From contig NZ_CP014301.1 of NCBI RefSeq assembly GCF_001562255.1, positions 2,046,001-2,110,000 on the forward strand: a DNA stretch of 64,000 bases, given 5' to 3'. Position 1 is the first letter of the stretch. Every line of letters begins with the position of its first letter. Below the pieces are notes generated by a model, which had not been told where the DNA came from, searched no databases, and saw only the letters and a list, made by a program, of their open reading frames with translations. This DNA comes from Bosea sp. PAMC 26642. GTDB lineage: Bacteria; Pseudomonadota; Alphaproteobacteria; Rhizobiales; Beijerinckiaceae. Positions 53,200-62,000 of this stretch are shown here, one piece after another. The position numbers were made by a program, and so were the translations under genes.

Positions 53200-55677
53200 T
53201 TGAACGAGACCGCCTTCAAGACACCAGCCGCGGACGCCACCGTCTCCGAGAATCTGGTCGAGACGCTCAAAGCCGAGATCATCAGGAAACTGACCTTCTC
53301 GCTCGGCAAGAACCCGTCGGTCGCGCAGCCGCATGACTGGCTGACGGCCGTCATTCTCGCGGTCCGCGACCACGTCATCGAGGTCTGGCAGCGCTCGACC
53401 CGCGAAAGCTACCAGACCGGCCGCAAGCGGGTCTATTATCTGTCGCTGGAGTTCCTGATCGGCCGCTCGCTCGCGGACGCGCTGAACAATCTGGGGCTTA
53501 CGGGCCCCGTCGCGCAGGCGATGAGCGAACTCGGCGTCGATCTGGCCGCGATCGAGACGATCGAGCCCGATGCGGCGCTCGGCAACGGCGGCCTCGGCCG
53601 GCTCGCGGCCTGCTATCTGGAGGCGATGGCCTCGACCGGCGTGCCGGCGCTCGGCTACGGCATCCGCTACGACCACGGCCTTTTCAAGCAGCGCATCGAG
53701 GCCGGCAAGCAGGTCGAGATCCCCGAAGACTGGCTCTCCTTCCGCAATCCCTGGGAATTCGAGCGCCGCGAATCCTCCTACCAGATCGGCTTCGGCGGCG
53801 CGGTCGCAGGCACCGACAAGCCGGGCGAAGTGATCTGGACCCCGCAGGAGACGGTCTTCGCCGTCGCCTACGACACCCCGATCGTCGGCTGGCGCGGGCG
53901 CGATGCCACGACGCTGCGGCTCTGGCGCGCTCGCGCCCTGCATCCGCTCTCTCTCGATGCCTTCAACCAGGGCGACCTGGTCGGCGCCGTCGCCGAGCGC
54001 AACCGCGCCGAAGCGATCTCGAAAGTGCTCTACCCCAACGATTCGACGCCCACGGGGCAGGAACTGCGGCTGCGGCAGGAGTTCTTCTTCACCTCCGCCT
54101 CGCTTCAGGATCTGGTGCGGCGACACTACCGCCAGTTCGGCACGCTCGAGAACCTGCCCGACAAGGTCGCGATCCAGCTCAACGACACCCACCCCGCCCT
54201 CGCCGTCGCCGAGATGATGCGGCTGCTGATGGACGAGCGCGGCTTCACCTGGGAGGAGGCCTGGACGCTGACCAACGGCACCATCTCCTACACCAACCAC
54301 ACCCTGCTGCCGGAGGCGCTGGAAACCTGGCCGGTTGCGCTGATGGAACGGCTGCTGCCGCGCCACATGCAAATCATCTTCGGAATCAATGCGCGCTTCC
54401 TCGAAGGCGTCAGGCGCTCCGCCGGCGGCAGCAAGGTCGACCTCGCCGGCATTTCGCTGATCGACGAGCAGCATGGCCGGCGCGTCCGCATGGCCCATCT
54501 CGCCTTCGTCGGCTCGCACACCGTGAACGGTGTCTCGGCCCTGCATTCCCGGCTGATGCAGGAGACGGTGTTCGCGCCGCTGCACGCGATCTTCCCCGAC
54601 CGCATCACCAACGTCACCAACGGCATCACGCCCCGGCGCTGGCTTCTCAGCGCCAATCCCGGGTTGACGAAGCTGCTGCGGGAGGTCTGCGGCGACGGTG
54701 TCAGCGACGACATCACCCAGATCAGCCGACTGGCAAAACATACCGGCGACGCAAGCCTGCATGAACGCCTGAGAGCGATACGCCGCGACAACAAGCTCAA
54801 GCTCGCCCATCTGATCCGGCAGGATACCGGCGTGTCGATCGATCCCGACGCCCTCTTCGACGTCCAGATCAAGCGCATCCACGAGTACAAGCGCCAGTTG
54901 CTCAACATCCTGGAGACGATCGCGCTCTATGACGCCATCCGCTCCGAGCCCTATCGCGACTGGGCGCCGCGCGTGAAAATCTTCGCCGGCAAGGCCGCCT
55001 CGAACTACGGCACCGCCAAGGCGATCATCAATCTGATCAACGACGTCGCCACCGTCGTGAACAACGACATCACCACCCGCGACCGCCTGAAGGTGGTGTT
55101 CCTCCCGAACTACAATGTCAGCGCCGCCGAGGTCATCATCCCGGCCGCCGATCTGTCTGAGCAGATCTCGACCGCCGGCATGGAGGCGTCGGGCACCGGC
55201 AACATGAAGTTCGCGTTGAACGGCGCGATCACCATCGGCACGCTCGACGGCGCCAATATCGAGATCGGCGAGCGCGTCGGCGAGGACAACATCGTCATCT
55301 TCGGCATGACGGCCGAGCAGGTCGAGGCCGCCAAGCGCAATCCGCGCCCGCCTGAGGATGTCATCCGCGCCACGCCGCATCTCGAAGGCGTGCTGGATGC
55401 CGTCGCCAGCGGCGCCTATTCGCCAGGCGAGCGCGACCGCTATCAGGGGCTGGTCGCCGGCCTGCGCGCCAATGACTGGTTCATGGTGCTGAACGATTTC
55501 GAGAGCTATCGCCTGGCCCAGCGCCGGGTCGATGCGCTCTGGGCCGATCAGGGCAAATGGTGGCGCTCCTCGGTCACCAACACCGCTCATTGCGGCTGGT
55601 TCAGCGCCGACCGCTCCATCCGCGAATATGCCGAGCGGATCTGGCATGTTCCCGCCAGCCCGGCCGCGAAGGGCTGA
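53200..55677 (+). CDS. glgP: Glycogen phosphorylase
   Basis: This 825-residue enzyme releases glucose 1-phosphate from glycogen. The pyridoxal-phosphate site is intact: EASGTGNMKFALNGAITIGT, with the Lys that binds the cofactor. RVYYLSLEFLIGRSLADAL and NDTHPALAVAEMMRLLMDE are family signatures. The start is TTG at 53200, with GGGA upstream and the family N terminus. It is followed 5 bases later by glgX1, so degradation and debranching are coupled. Confidence 0.95.
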   Translation: MNETAFKTPAADATVSENLVETLKAEIIRKLTFSLGKNPSVAQPHDWLTAVILAVRDHVIEVWQRSTRESYQTGRKRVYYLSLEFLIGRSLADALNNLGLTGPVAQAMSELGVDLAAIETIEPDAALGNGGLGRLAACYLEAMASTGVPALGYGIRYDHGLFKQRIEAGKQVEIPEDWLSFRNPWEFERRESSYQIGFGGAVAGTDKPGEVIWTPQETVFAVAYDTPIVGWRGRDATTLRLWRARALHPLSLDAFNQGDLVGAVAERNRAEAISKVLYPNDSTPTGQELRLRQEFFFTSASLQDLVRRHYRQFGTLENLPDKVAIQLNDTHPALAVAEMMRLLMDERGFTWEEAWTLTNGTISYTNHTLLPEALETWPVALMERLLPRHMQIIFGINARFLEGVRRSAGGSKVDLAGISLIDEQHGRRVRMAHLAFVGSHTVNGVSALHSRLMQETVFAPLHAIFPDRITNVTNGITPRRWLLSANPGLTKLLREVCGDGVSDDITQISRLAKHTGDASLHERLRAIRRDNKLKLAHLIRQDTGVSIDPDALFDVQIKRIHEYKRQLLNILETIALYDAIRSEPYRDWAPRVKIFAGKAASNYGTAKAIINLINDVATVVNNDITTRDRLKVVFLPNYNVSAAEVIIPAADLSEQISTAGMEASGTGNMKFALNGAITIGTLDGANIEIGERVGEDNIVIFGMTAEQVEAAKRNPRPPEDVIRATPHLEGVLDAVASGAYSPGERDRYQGLVAGLRANDWFMVLNDFESYRLAQRRVDALWADQGKWWRSSVTNTAHCGWFSADRSIREYAERIWHVPASPAAKG

Positions 55678-55682
55678 CAGGC

Positions 55683-57668
55683 TTGGGACAGCCCTGGCGG
55701 ATCGCGGCCTGCGCTCTTCCCCCAAAGATGGGCGCGACCGTCACGCAGGAGGGCGTGGAATTCGCGGTCTTCTCGCGCAATGGTACGCGGATCGATCTCT
55801 GTCTTTTCGACGAGGTTGGCGAGCACGAAACTGCCCGCCTGTCCCTGCCCTGCCGCAGCGGTGATATCCACCATGGCCTTCTGCCCGGCGCCGGGCCAAG
55901 CCTGCGCTACGCCCTGCGTGCCGACGGCGCCTGGCAACCCGAGCACGGCCACCGTTTCGACGCGACGAAGCTGCTGATCGACCCCTATGCGATCTGCATC
56001 GACCGGCCCTTCCGCTGGGATCCGCGCATGGCGCAGCATGGCGTCGATACGGCCGATCTCGTGCCGCGCTGCGTGGTAAGCGACGCCATGACCCGGCTTG
56101 CAACGGGCGATGAGACAACTCCGTTCTTCATCTACGAGCTTGCGGTCAAATCCTTCTCGATGCGCCACCCAGCCGTGCCGGAGCCGCTACGCGGCACGCT
56201 GGCGGCACTCACCCAGCCGGCGATCCTGGAGCATCTGGCCAGGCTCGGCGTGAGCCATGTCGAGTTAATGCCCGTGGCGGCCTGGATGGACGAGCGCCAT
56301 CTGCCGCCGCTCGGGCTGAGCAACGCCTGGGGCTACAACCCCGTGAACTTCTTCGCGCTCGATCCGCGGCTGGCGCCCGGCGGCGAAGCCGACCTGCGCG
56401 ATCTTTGCGCCGCCTACCGCAAGGCCGGCATCGGCGTGATCCTCGACATCGTCCTCAACCACACGGCCGAAAGCGACGAGCATGGCGCCACGATCAGCCT
56501 GCGCGGGCTCGACAACGCGGTTTATTACCGCCACGCCACGGACGACCCCGGCAAGCTGATCAACGACACCGGCTGCGGCCACACGCTGGCGCTCGATCGT
56601 GCGCCGGTCGTGCGCATGGCGATGGATGCTCTGCGACACTGGCGCAGCCTCGGCGTCGCAGGCTTCCGCTTCGACCTCGGCACGGTGATGGGACGCTCGG
56701 ATACGGGCTTCTCGCAGGACGCCCCGCTCTTCGCCGCGATCCTGCAGGATCCCGATCTGTCGCGGACGATCCTGATCGCCGAGCCCTGGGACATCGGGCC
56801 AGGCGGTTATCGCCTCGGCGAATTCCCCGCCCCCTTCGCCGAATGGAACGGGCGCTACCGCGACGACGTCCGCCGCTTCTGGCGCGGCGACGGCGGCGCG
56901 GCCGGAGCGCTGGCGACGCGGCTGGCAGGCTCGGCCGATCTCTATGCCGAGCGCCATCGCGGACCCGGCGCCAGCATCAACTTCATCAGCGCCCATGACG
57001 GCTTCACTTTGGCCGATCTCGTCAGCTATGCCGGCAAGCACAACGAGGCCAACGGCGAGGGCAATCGCGACGGCGACAACGACAGCCACAGTTGGAACAA
57101 CGGCGTCGAGGGCCCCTCTGACGAACCTAGCGTAAAGGCCGCGCGCGATCGCGACATCCGTGCCTTGCTGGCGACGCTCTTCCTCTCGCGCGGCATCCCA
57201 ATGCTGCAGGCGGGCGACGAGTTCGGCCGGACTCAATTTGGCAACAACAACGCCTACTGCCAGGATAATGCAGGGTTTTGGCTGGATTGGCAGAGCGCCG
57301 ATCTAGGCCTGGCAGCCTTTGTCGCGAGGCTCGCCGCGCTACGAAAAAGCCAGCCGCTGATTCCTGGCGACGCCTTCCTCACCGGTCAGCCGCGCGACGA
57401 CGCCGAGCGCCCCGACGCGACCTGGCTGCGGGCAGATAGCGCCCCTGTCGGCGAGGGCGACTGGCAGCAGCTCGACACCTTCGGCCTCCTGGTGGCGGAC
57501 TCGAACGATACCCTTTTGATCGCGGTCAACCGCCGGCACGAGCCGTCCGCCTTCGCCTTGCCGGAGGCTCTCCCCGGCAAGGCATGGCATCGCCTGTTCG
57601 GCTCGGCGGCGGCACAGGAAGCCACCTTGCCGGCGCGCAGCGTATCTGTCTTCGCCGAAACGCGCTGA
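55683..57668 (+). CDS. glgX: Glycogen debranching enzyme GlgX, copy 1
   Basis: The product is about 661 residues, a GH13 isoamylase-type enzyme that removes short branches from glycogen. A CBM48 domain at the start (GATVTQEGVEFAVFSRNGTR) precedes the barrel, with the nucleophile Asp in GFRFDLGTVMG, acid-base Glu in LIAEPWDIGPGGYR and the third acid in FISAHDGFTL. TTG at 55683 is proposed; an ATG at 55728 would cut the N terminus. It follows glgP closely and ends 14 bases from the opposing second glgX. Confidence 0.9.
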   Translation: MGQPWRIAACALPPKMGATVTQEGVEFAVFSRNGTRIDLCLFDEVGEHETARLSLPCRSGDIHHGLLPGAGPSLRYALRADGAWQPEHGHRFDATKLLIDPYAICIDRPFRWDPRMAQHGVDTADLVPRCVVSDAMTRLATGDETTPFFIYELAVKSFSMRHPAVPEPLRGTLAALTQPAILEHLARLGVSHVELMPVAAWMDERHLPPLGLSNAWGYNPVNFFALDPRLAPGGEADLRDLCAAYRKAGIGVILDIVLNHTAESDEHGATISLRGLDNAVYYRHATDDPGKLINDTGCGHTLALDRAPVVRMAMDALRHWRSLGVAGFRFDLGTVMGRSDTGFSQDAPLFAAILQDPDLSRTILIAEPWDIGPGGYRLGEFPAPFAEWNGRYRDDVRRFWRGDGGAAGALATRLAGSADLYAERHRGPGASINFISAHDGFTLADLVSYAGKHNEANGEGNRDGDNDSHSWNNGVEGPSDEPSVKAARDRDIRALLATLFLSRGIPMLQAGDEFGRTQFGNNNAYCQDNAGFWLDWQSADLGLAAFVARLAALRKSQPLIPGDAFLTGQPRDDAERPDATWLRADSAPVGEGDWQQLDTFGLLVADSNDTLLIAVNRRHEPSAFALPEALPGKAWHRLFGSAAAQEATLPARSVSVFAETR

Positions 57669-57682
57669 CGACCGGAGCTCCT

Positions 57683-59770
57683 TTACATCAGCACGATCAG
57701 CGACCGCGGCGTCAGCGTCAGCTCGCTCTCGGCTCTGAGCCCCTTGCGGCCTTCGTCCGAGCCCGGCCCGGTTTCGGTATCGAGCACGACCGACCATGCG
57801 CCCTGCTTCACTCGCGCCGGCAGCTTGAACACCACTTCGCCATCGAAGGCGTTGAACAGGATCAGCGCCTCGTCGCCGCCCTGCTCGACCTCGGGGGTGT
57901 GCATCAAAAGCCCGATCGCGAGAACGCCGTCATCGTCCCAATGCTCCTCCTGCTGGTCTCCGCCGGCGGGGTTGACCCAGCGCAGCACGCAGCCGTCGCG
58001 GAAGCTCGCGCGGCGGAAGATGGCGTGCTCGGCCCGGAGCTGCGTGACGCGCTGGACGAAGCCGGTCAGCGCCCTGTCACGATCGGTCAGCTTGTCCCAT
58101 TTGATCCAGGCGAGTTCGTTGTCCTGGGCATAGACGTTGTTGTTGCCGTCCTGCGAATGGCCGAGCTCATCGCCCGCCAGGATCATCGGCGTGCCGTGCG
58201 AGAGCAACAGCGTCGCCAGCAGGTTGCGCTTCTGGCGCTCGCGCGCGGCGATGATGCCCTCATCGTCGGTCGGTCCCTCGACGCCGAAATTGAACGACAG
58301 GTTGTGGCCGTGGCCGTCCTTGTTGTCCTCGCCATTCGCGTCGTTATGCTTCTCGTTGTAGGAGACCACGTCGTTCAGCGTGAAGCCGTCATGGGCGGTG
58401 ATGAAGTTGACGCTGGACCACGGCCTGCGCCCGCGCAGGTCATAGACGTCGCCCGAGCCGGTGATGCGCGCGGCGAGGTCGCGGATGATGCCCTCCTCGC
58501 TCTTCCAGTAGGCCCGTGTCGTGTCGCGATACTTGTCGTTCCACTCGGCCCAGCCGGGCGGGAAGCCGCCGACCTGGTAGCCGCCCGGCCCGATATCCCA
58601 GGGCTCGCCGATCAGCTTGACCTTGCCCAGGATCGGATCCTGCCCCATCGCGTCGAAGAAGCCGCCGCGCTGGTCGAAGCCATGCGGCTCGCGCCCCAAA
58701 ATCGTCCCGAGATCGAAGCGGAAGCCGTCGACCTCCATCACCTGCGTCCAGTAGCGCAGCGAATCCAGCACCATTTGCAGGACGCGTGGATGGCTGGTGT
58801 TGACCGTGTTCCCGGTCCCGGTGTCGTTGATGTAGAAGCGCGGATCGTCCGGCATCGTGCGATAATACGAGAAGTTGTCGATGCCCTTGAACGAGAGCGT
58901 CGGCCCCATCTCGTTGCCCTCGGCGGTATGATTGTAGACCACGTCGAGGATCACCTCGATCCCGGCATCGTGGAACTTGCGCACCATGTCGCGGAAGGAA
59001 GCGAGGCCGGCCCTGCCCTCGTAGCGCTGCATCGGCGAGAAGAAGCCGATCGTGTTGTAGCCCCAGTAGTTGCGCAGGCCCTTGGGCTCGAGATGGTGGT
59101 CGTCGAGAAACGCGTGGACCGGCAGCAATTCGACCGAGGTGACGCCGAGGCTCTTGATGTAATCGACGATCGCTTTCTCCCCGAGCCCGTCGAAGGTGCC
59201 GCGCATCTCCTCGGGCACCGCCGGATGCAGCTTGGTGAAGCCGCGCACATGCGTCTCGTAAAAGATCGTCCGGTCCCAGGCGATCCCGGGCTTGGCTGGC
59301 GCATTCGGATCGGCTGCGAGATCGCAGACGACGCATTTTTGCGTGAAGGGCGCGCTGTCGAGTTCGCTGAAGCTCAGATCCTTGTCGGTCTCGGCCCCGA
59401 TATCATAGCCGTAATGGGCCGCGTTCCAGGTGATCTCGCCTGAAAACTCCTTGGCATAGGGATCCAGCAGCAGCTTGTTGGGATTGAAGCGATGTCCCTC
59501 TTCCGGCGCGAAGCGGCCATGAACGCGATAGCCGTAACGCTGGCCGGGCATCACACCCGGCAGATAGCCGTGCCAGATCTCGTTTGTGTATTCCGGCAAG
59601 GTGATGCGCGCGGTTTCCGTCTGTCCACTCTCGTCGAACAGGCATAGCTCGACACGTTCGGCCGCCGCGGAGAACAGGGCGAAATTCGTCCCCTCGCCGT
59701 CGAAGACCGCTCCCAGTTCGTTCGCCTGCCCGGCCTGGACGTCAAACTGAGCGTTCGTGTCTTTCGACAT
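57683..59770 (-). CDS. glgX: Glycogen debranching enzyme GlgX, copy 2
   Basis: The product is 695 residues with the same layout as copy 1 but a fuller family match: LGAVFDGEGTNFALFSAAAE at the CBM48 start, nucleophile Asp in GFRFDLGTILG, Glu in LIGEPWDIGPGGYQ and FITAHDGFTL. The ATG at 59770 has GGGGGA upstream; the frame is open further but without homology. It converges on copy 1 and diverges from glgA, with 226 bases between, so its promoter faces that of glgA. The two copies are clearly paralogues and not a duplication of the DNA stretch. Confidence 0.93.
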   Translation of the reverse strand: MSKDTNAQFDVQAGQANELGAVFDGEGTNFALFSAAAERVELCLFDESGQTETARITLPEYTNEIWHGYLPGVMPGQRYGYRVHGRFAPEEGHRFNPNKLLLDPYAKEFSGEITWNAAHYGYDIGAETDKDLSFSELDSAPFTQKCVVCDLAADPNAPAKPGIAWDRTIFYETHVRGFTKLHPAVPEEMRGTFDGLGEKAIVDYIKSLGVTSVELLPVHAFLDDHHLEPKGLRNYWGYNTIGFFSPMQRYEGRAGLASFRDMVRKFHDAGIEVILDVVYNHTAEGNEMGPTLSFKGIDNFSYYRTMPDDPRFYINDTGTGNTVNTSHPRVLQMVLDSLRYWTQVMEVDGFRFDLGTILGREPHGFDQRGGFFDAMGQDPILGKVKLIGEPWDIGPGGYQVGGFPPGWAEWNDKYRDTTRAYWKSEEGIIRDLAARITGSGDVYDLRGRRPWSSVNFITAHDGFTLNDVVSYNEKHNDANGEDNKDGHGHNLSFNFGVEGPTDDEGIIAARERQKRNLLATLLLSHGTPMILAGDELGHSQDGNNNVYAQDNELAWIKWDKLTDRDRALTGFVQRVTQLRAEHAIFRRASFRDGCVLRWVNPAGGDQQEEHWDDDGVLAIGLLMHTPEVEQGGDEALILFNAFDGEVVFKLPARVKQGAWSVVLDTETGPGSDEGRKGLRAESELTLTPRSLIVLM

Positions 59771-59996
59771 TGATTGATCCCCCACATGCGGATTAGGTTT
59801 GACGGGTTGGGGAAAGCGCCATTGCCTTGCCCGCACGTCCGTCTTTCGACCATGCCCGTCGCGAAGCCATGCAACGCCTCCCGCAACCCTGCGGTTCCGG
59901 CACCACGGTTTGAATTCAGGCATTTATTTTGCATCGCACCATGGAACATTAATCTTTCAGCACTGTTCTGGTATCGCGTAAACGGGGATTGCGAAC

Positions 59997-61529
59997 ATGG
60001 CCAAGGCGCTGAAGCAGGCAGGCTCCGAGACAGCCTCCGCGACTTCGGGCCACGCTTTGATTTACGCCGCCGCCGTCAAGGATGGCCCGCCCGAGCTTCA
60101 GTCCACTTTGCCCTCCGCCACCCGCCTGCTGTTCGTCACCTCGGAAATGGGGGAATTCATCAAGGCCGGAGGCCTCGGCGAAGTCTCGTCGGCCCTGCCC
60201 AGGCAATTGCGCGCCCTGTGTGACGTGCGCGTCCTGATCCCGGGCTTCCGCCAGGTCCGCGCAGCCAAGCCGAACATGGATATCGTCGGCCAGTTGCCGC
60301 GCACGGCCAACCTGCCGCCCTGGTCGCTAGGCAGGTTCGCCACCCCGGACGGCCTCACGATCTATGTCGTGCTCTGCGACGAACTTTACGATCGCGAGGG
60401 TTCGCCATACGGCCCCTTCGCAGGCGGCGATTTCGGTGACAACGACATCCGCTTCGCAAGGCTGTCGCTGGCAGCTGCGGAACTGGCAGCCGGCGAGGCC
60501 GATCCGAACTGGAAGCCCGACATCCTCCATGTCAACGACTGGCCCTCGGCGCTTGCGCCGGGCTATATGCGCTGGAAGGGGCTGACGACGCCGTCGATCC
60601 TGACGATCCACAACATGGCCTATCAAGGCCTCTATCAGCCGGCGAGGATGGGCGCGCTCGGCATTCCCGATCTCGCCTTCTCGATGAACGGCGCCGAGTT
60701 CCACGGCAAGATCTCGTTCCTCAAGACCGGCATCTTCTACGGCTCGCACGTCACCACCGTCAGCGAGACCTATGCTCACGAGATCACCACCCCTGAACAT
60801 GGCTGCGGGCTCGACGGCCTGCTCAAGACCCGCATGGACGAGGGTCGGCTTACGGGCATCGTCAACGGCATCGACGATAGCTGGACCTCGCCGGTCACGA
60901 CCGAAAAATCCGGGCCACAGCTGATCCGTCAATGGAAGCGCCAGAACGCTGCCGACATCCGCAAGAGCTTCGAATTGCCGCCCTCGACCGGCCCGCTCTT
61001 CTCGATCATCTCGCGGCTGGTACATCAGAAAGGCATCGACCTCTCGATCGAGGCCGCGGAGACCATCGTATCCAGTGGCGGGCAACTCGTCGTCACCGGA
61101 CGCGGCGAGCCGCGCTTAGAGGATGAGATCGAACGCCTCGCCAGGCGCCATCCCACCTCGGTCGCAGCCCGCATCGGCTTCGACGACCAGGAGGCCCGCC
61201 GCATCTTCGCCGCCAGCGATTTCCTGTTGATGCCCTCGCGCTTCGAGCCTTGCGGGCTGAGCCAGATGTACGCCCAGCGTTACGGCACCCTGCCGATCGC
61301 CTACCGTACCGGCGGGCTCGTCGATACGATCGAGGACGGGCTTTCGGGCTTCCTGTTCTCGTCGCTGACCGGCGCTGGCCTGACCTCCGCCGTGACGCGC
61401 GCGCTCTCAGCCTACAAGTCCAAGCGGGCCTTCAAGCAGATGCGCGAGCACGCGATGGCCAAGCGCTTCGACTGGAGCCGCCCGACGCACCGCTATGCCG
61501 CGGTCTACGCCAAGGCGCTCGCAGCCTGA
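59997..61529 (+). CDS. glgA: Glycogen synthase GlgA
   Basis: This GT5 enzyme of 510 residues adds glucose from ADP-glucose to glycogen. After an unusual N-terminal extension of about 40 residues comes LLFVTSEMGEFIKAGGLGEV, with the KxGGL nucleotide-binding motif. HVNDWPSALAPGYM, LTIHNMAYQGLYQPAR and MPSRFEPCGLSQMYAQRYG (the second nucleotide-sugar motif) are intact. The ATG has an adjacent GGGGA. glgC, which makes its substrate, is not in the window. Confidence 0.94.
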   Translation: MAKALKQAGSETASATSGHALIYAAAVKDGPPELQSTLPSATRLLFVTSEMGEFIKAGGLGEVSSALPRQLRALCDVRVLIPGFRQVRAAKPNMDIVGQLPRTANLPPWSLGRFATPDGLTIYVVLCDELYDREGSPYGPFAGGDFGDNDIRFARLSLAAAELAAGEADPNWKPDILHVNDWPSALAPGYMRWKGLTTPSILTIHNMAYQGLYQPARMGALGIPDLAFSMNGAEFHGKISFLKTGIFYGSHVTTVSETYAHEITTPEHGCGLDGLLKTRMDEGRLTGIVNGIDDSWTSPVTTEKSGPQLIRQWKRQNAADIRKSFELPPSTGPLFSIISRLVHQKGIDLSIEAAETIVSSGGQLVVTGRGEPRLEDEIERLARRHPTSVAARIGFDDQEARRIFAASDFLLMPSRFEPCGLSQMYAQRYGTLPIAYRTGGLVDTIEDGLSGFLFSSLTGAGLTSAVTRALSAYKSKRAFKQMREHAMAKRFDWSRPTHRYAAVYAKALAA

Positions 61530-61559
61530 TCGCGCGCTGGTCGCCCGTTACGCGCGAAC

Positions 61560-61817
61560 CTATGCCCCGCCATTCTTTGTCTTCGGCCCGGCTTTGGTAG
61601 CGGCCATTTTCGCCGGCGGCTTGGCCTGCGCGGCGTCGACTGGTTTCTCGGTCGATTTGCCCTTTGCAGGAGGCTTGGCCTTGGCGCCGGCAGGCGCGAT
61701 GCTCCCGGCGACCCGCGCTTCCGCCTGACGCCAATGATCGGCGTCGCGCCCTTCGGGTTTTCCCTCGGCTTCCCAGATCGCATAGGCCGTATCACGCACG
61801 ATCTGCTCGCGGCTCAT
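61560..61817 (-). CDS. DUF2934 small basic protein
   Basis: The product is 85 residues. MSREQIVRDTAYAIWEAEGK and DADHWRQAEARV are the DUF2934 core, a short helical motif of unknown function common in Rhizobiales. The tail is Lys/Ala/Pro-rich (KAKPPAKGKSTEKP) and probably disordered. ATG at 61817 has GGGAGAAG. It lies between glgA and glgB on the opposite strand; DUF2934 proteins often occur near glycogen or trehalose genes. Confidence 0.87.
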   Translation of the reverse strand: MSREQIVRDTAYAIWEAEGKPEGRDADHWRQAEARVAGSIAPAGAKAKPPAKGKSTEKPVDAAQAKPPAKMAATKAGPKTKNGGA

Positions 61818-62000
61818 CGCTCTTCTCCCTTTCCCGGACCAATATCCCGTGGGACAACCGCAGGGGTCGGACTTGGTTCCAGCCCCGCCTTGTCGTGAAA
61901 GCGCGCGCCTGCGGCCGGAACGCAAGTCGGCTTCGCTGCGTTGCATCATAAGTGATTCCGCCGCTTTGGCAGGGTCGAATTCCAACAGGACGCCCGCCCG

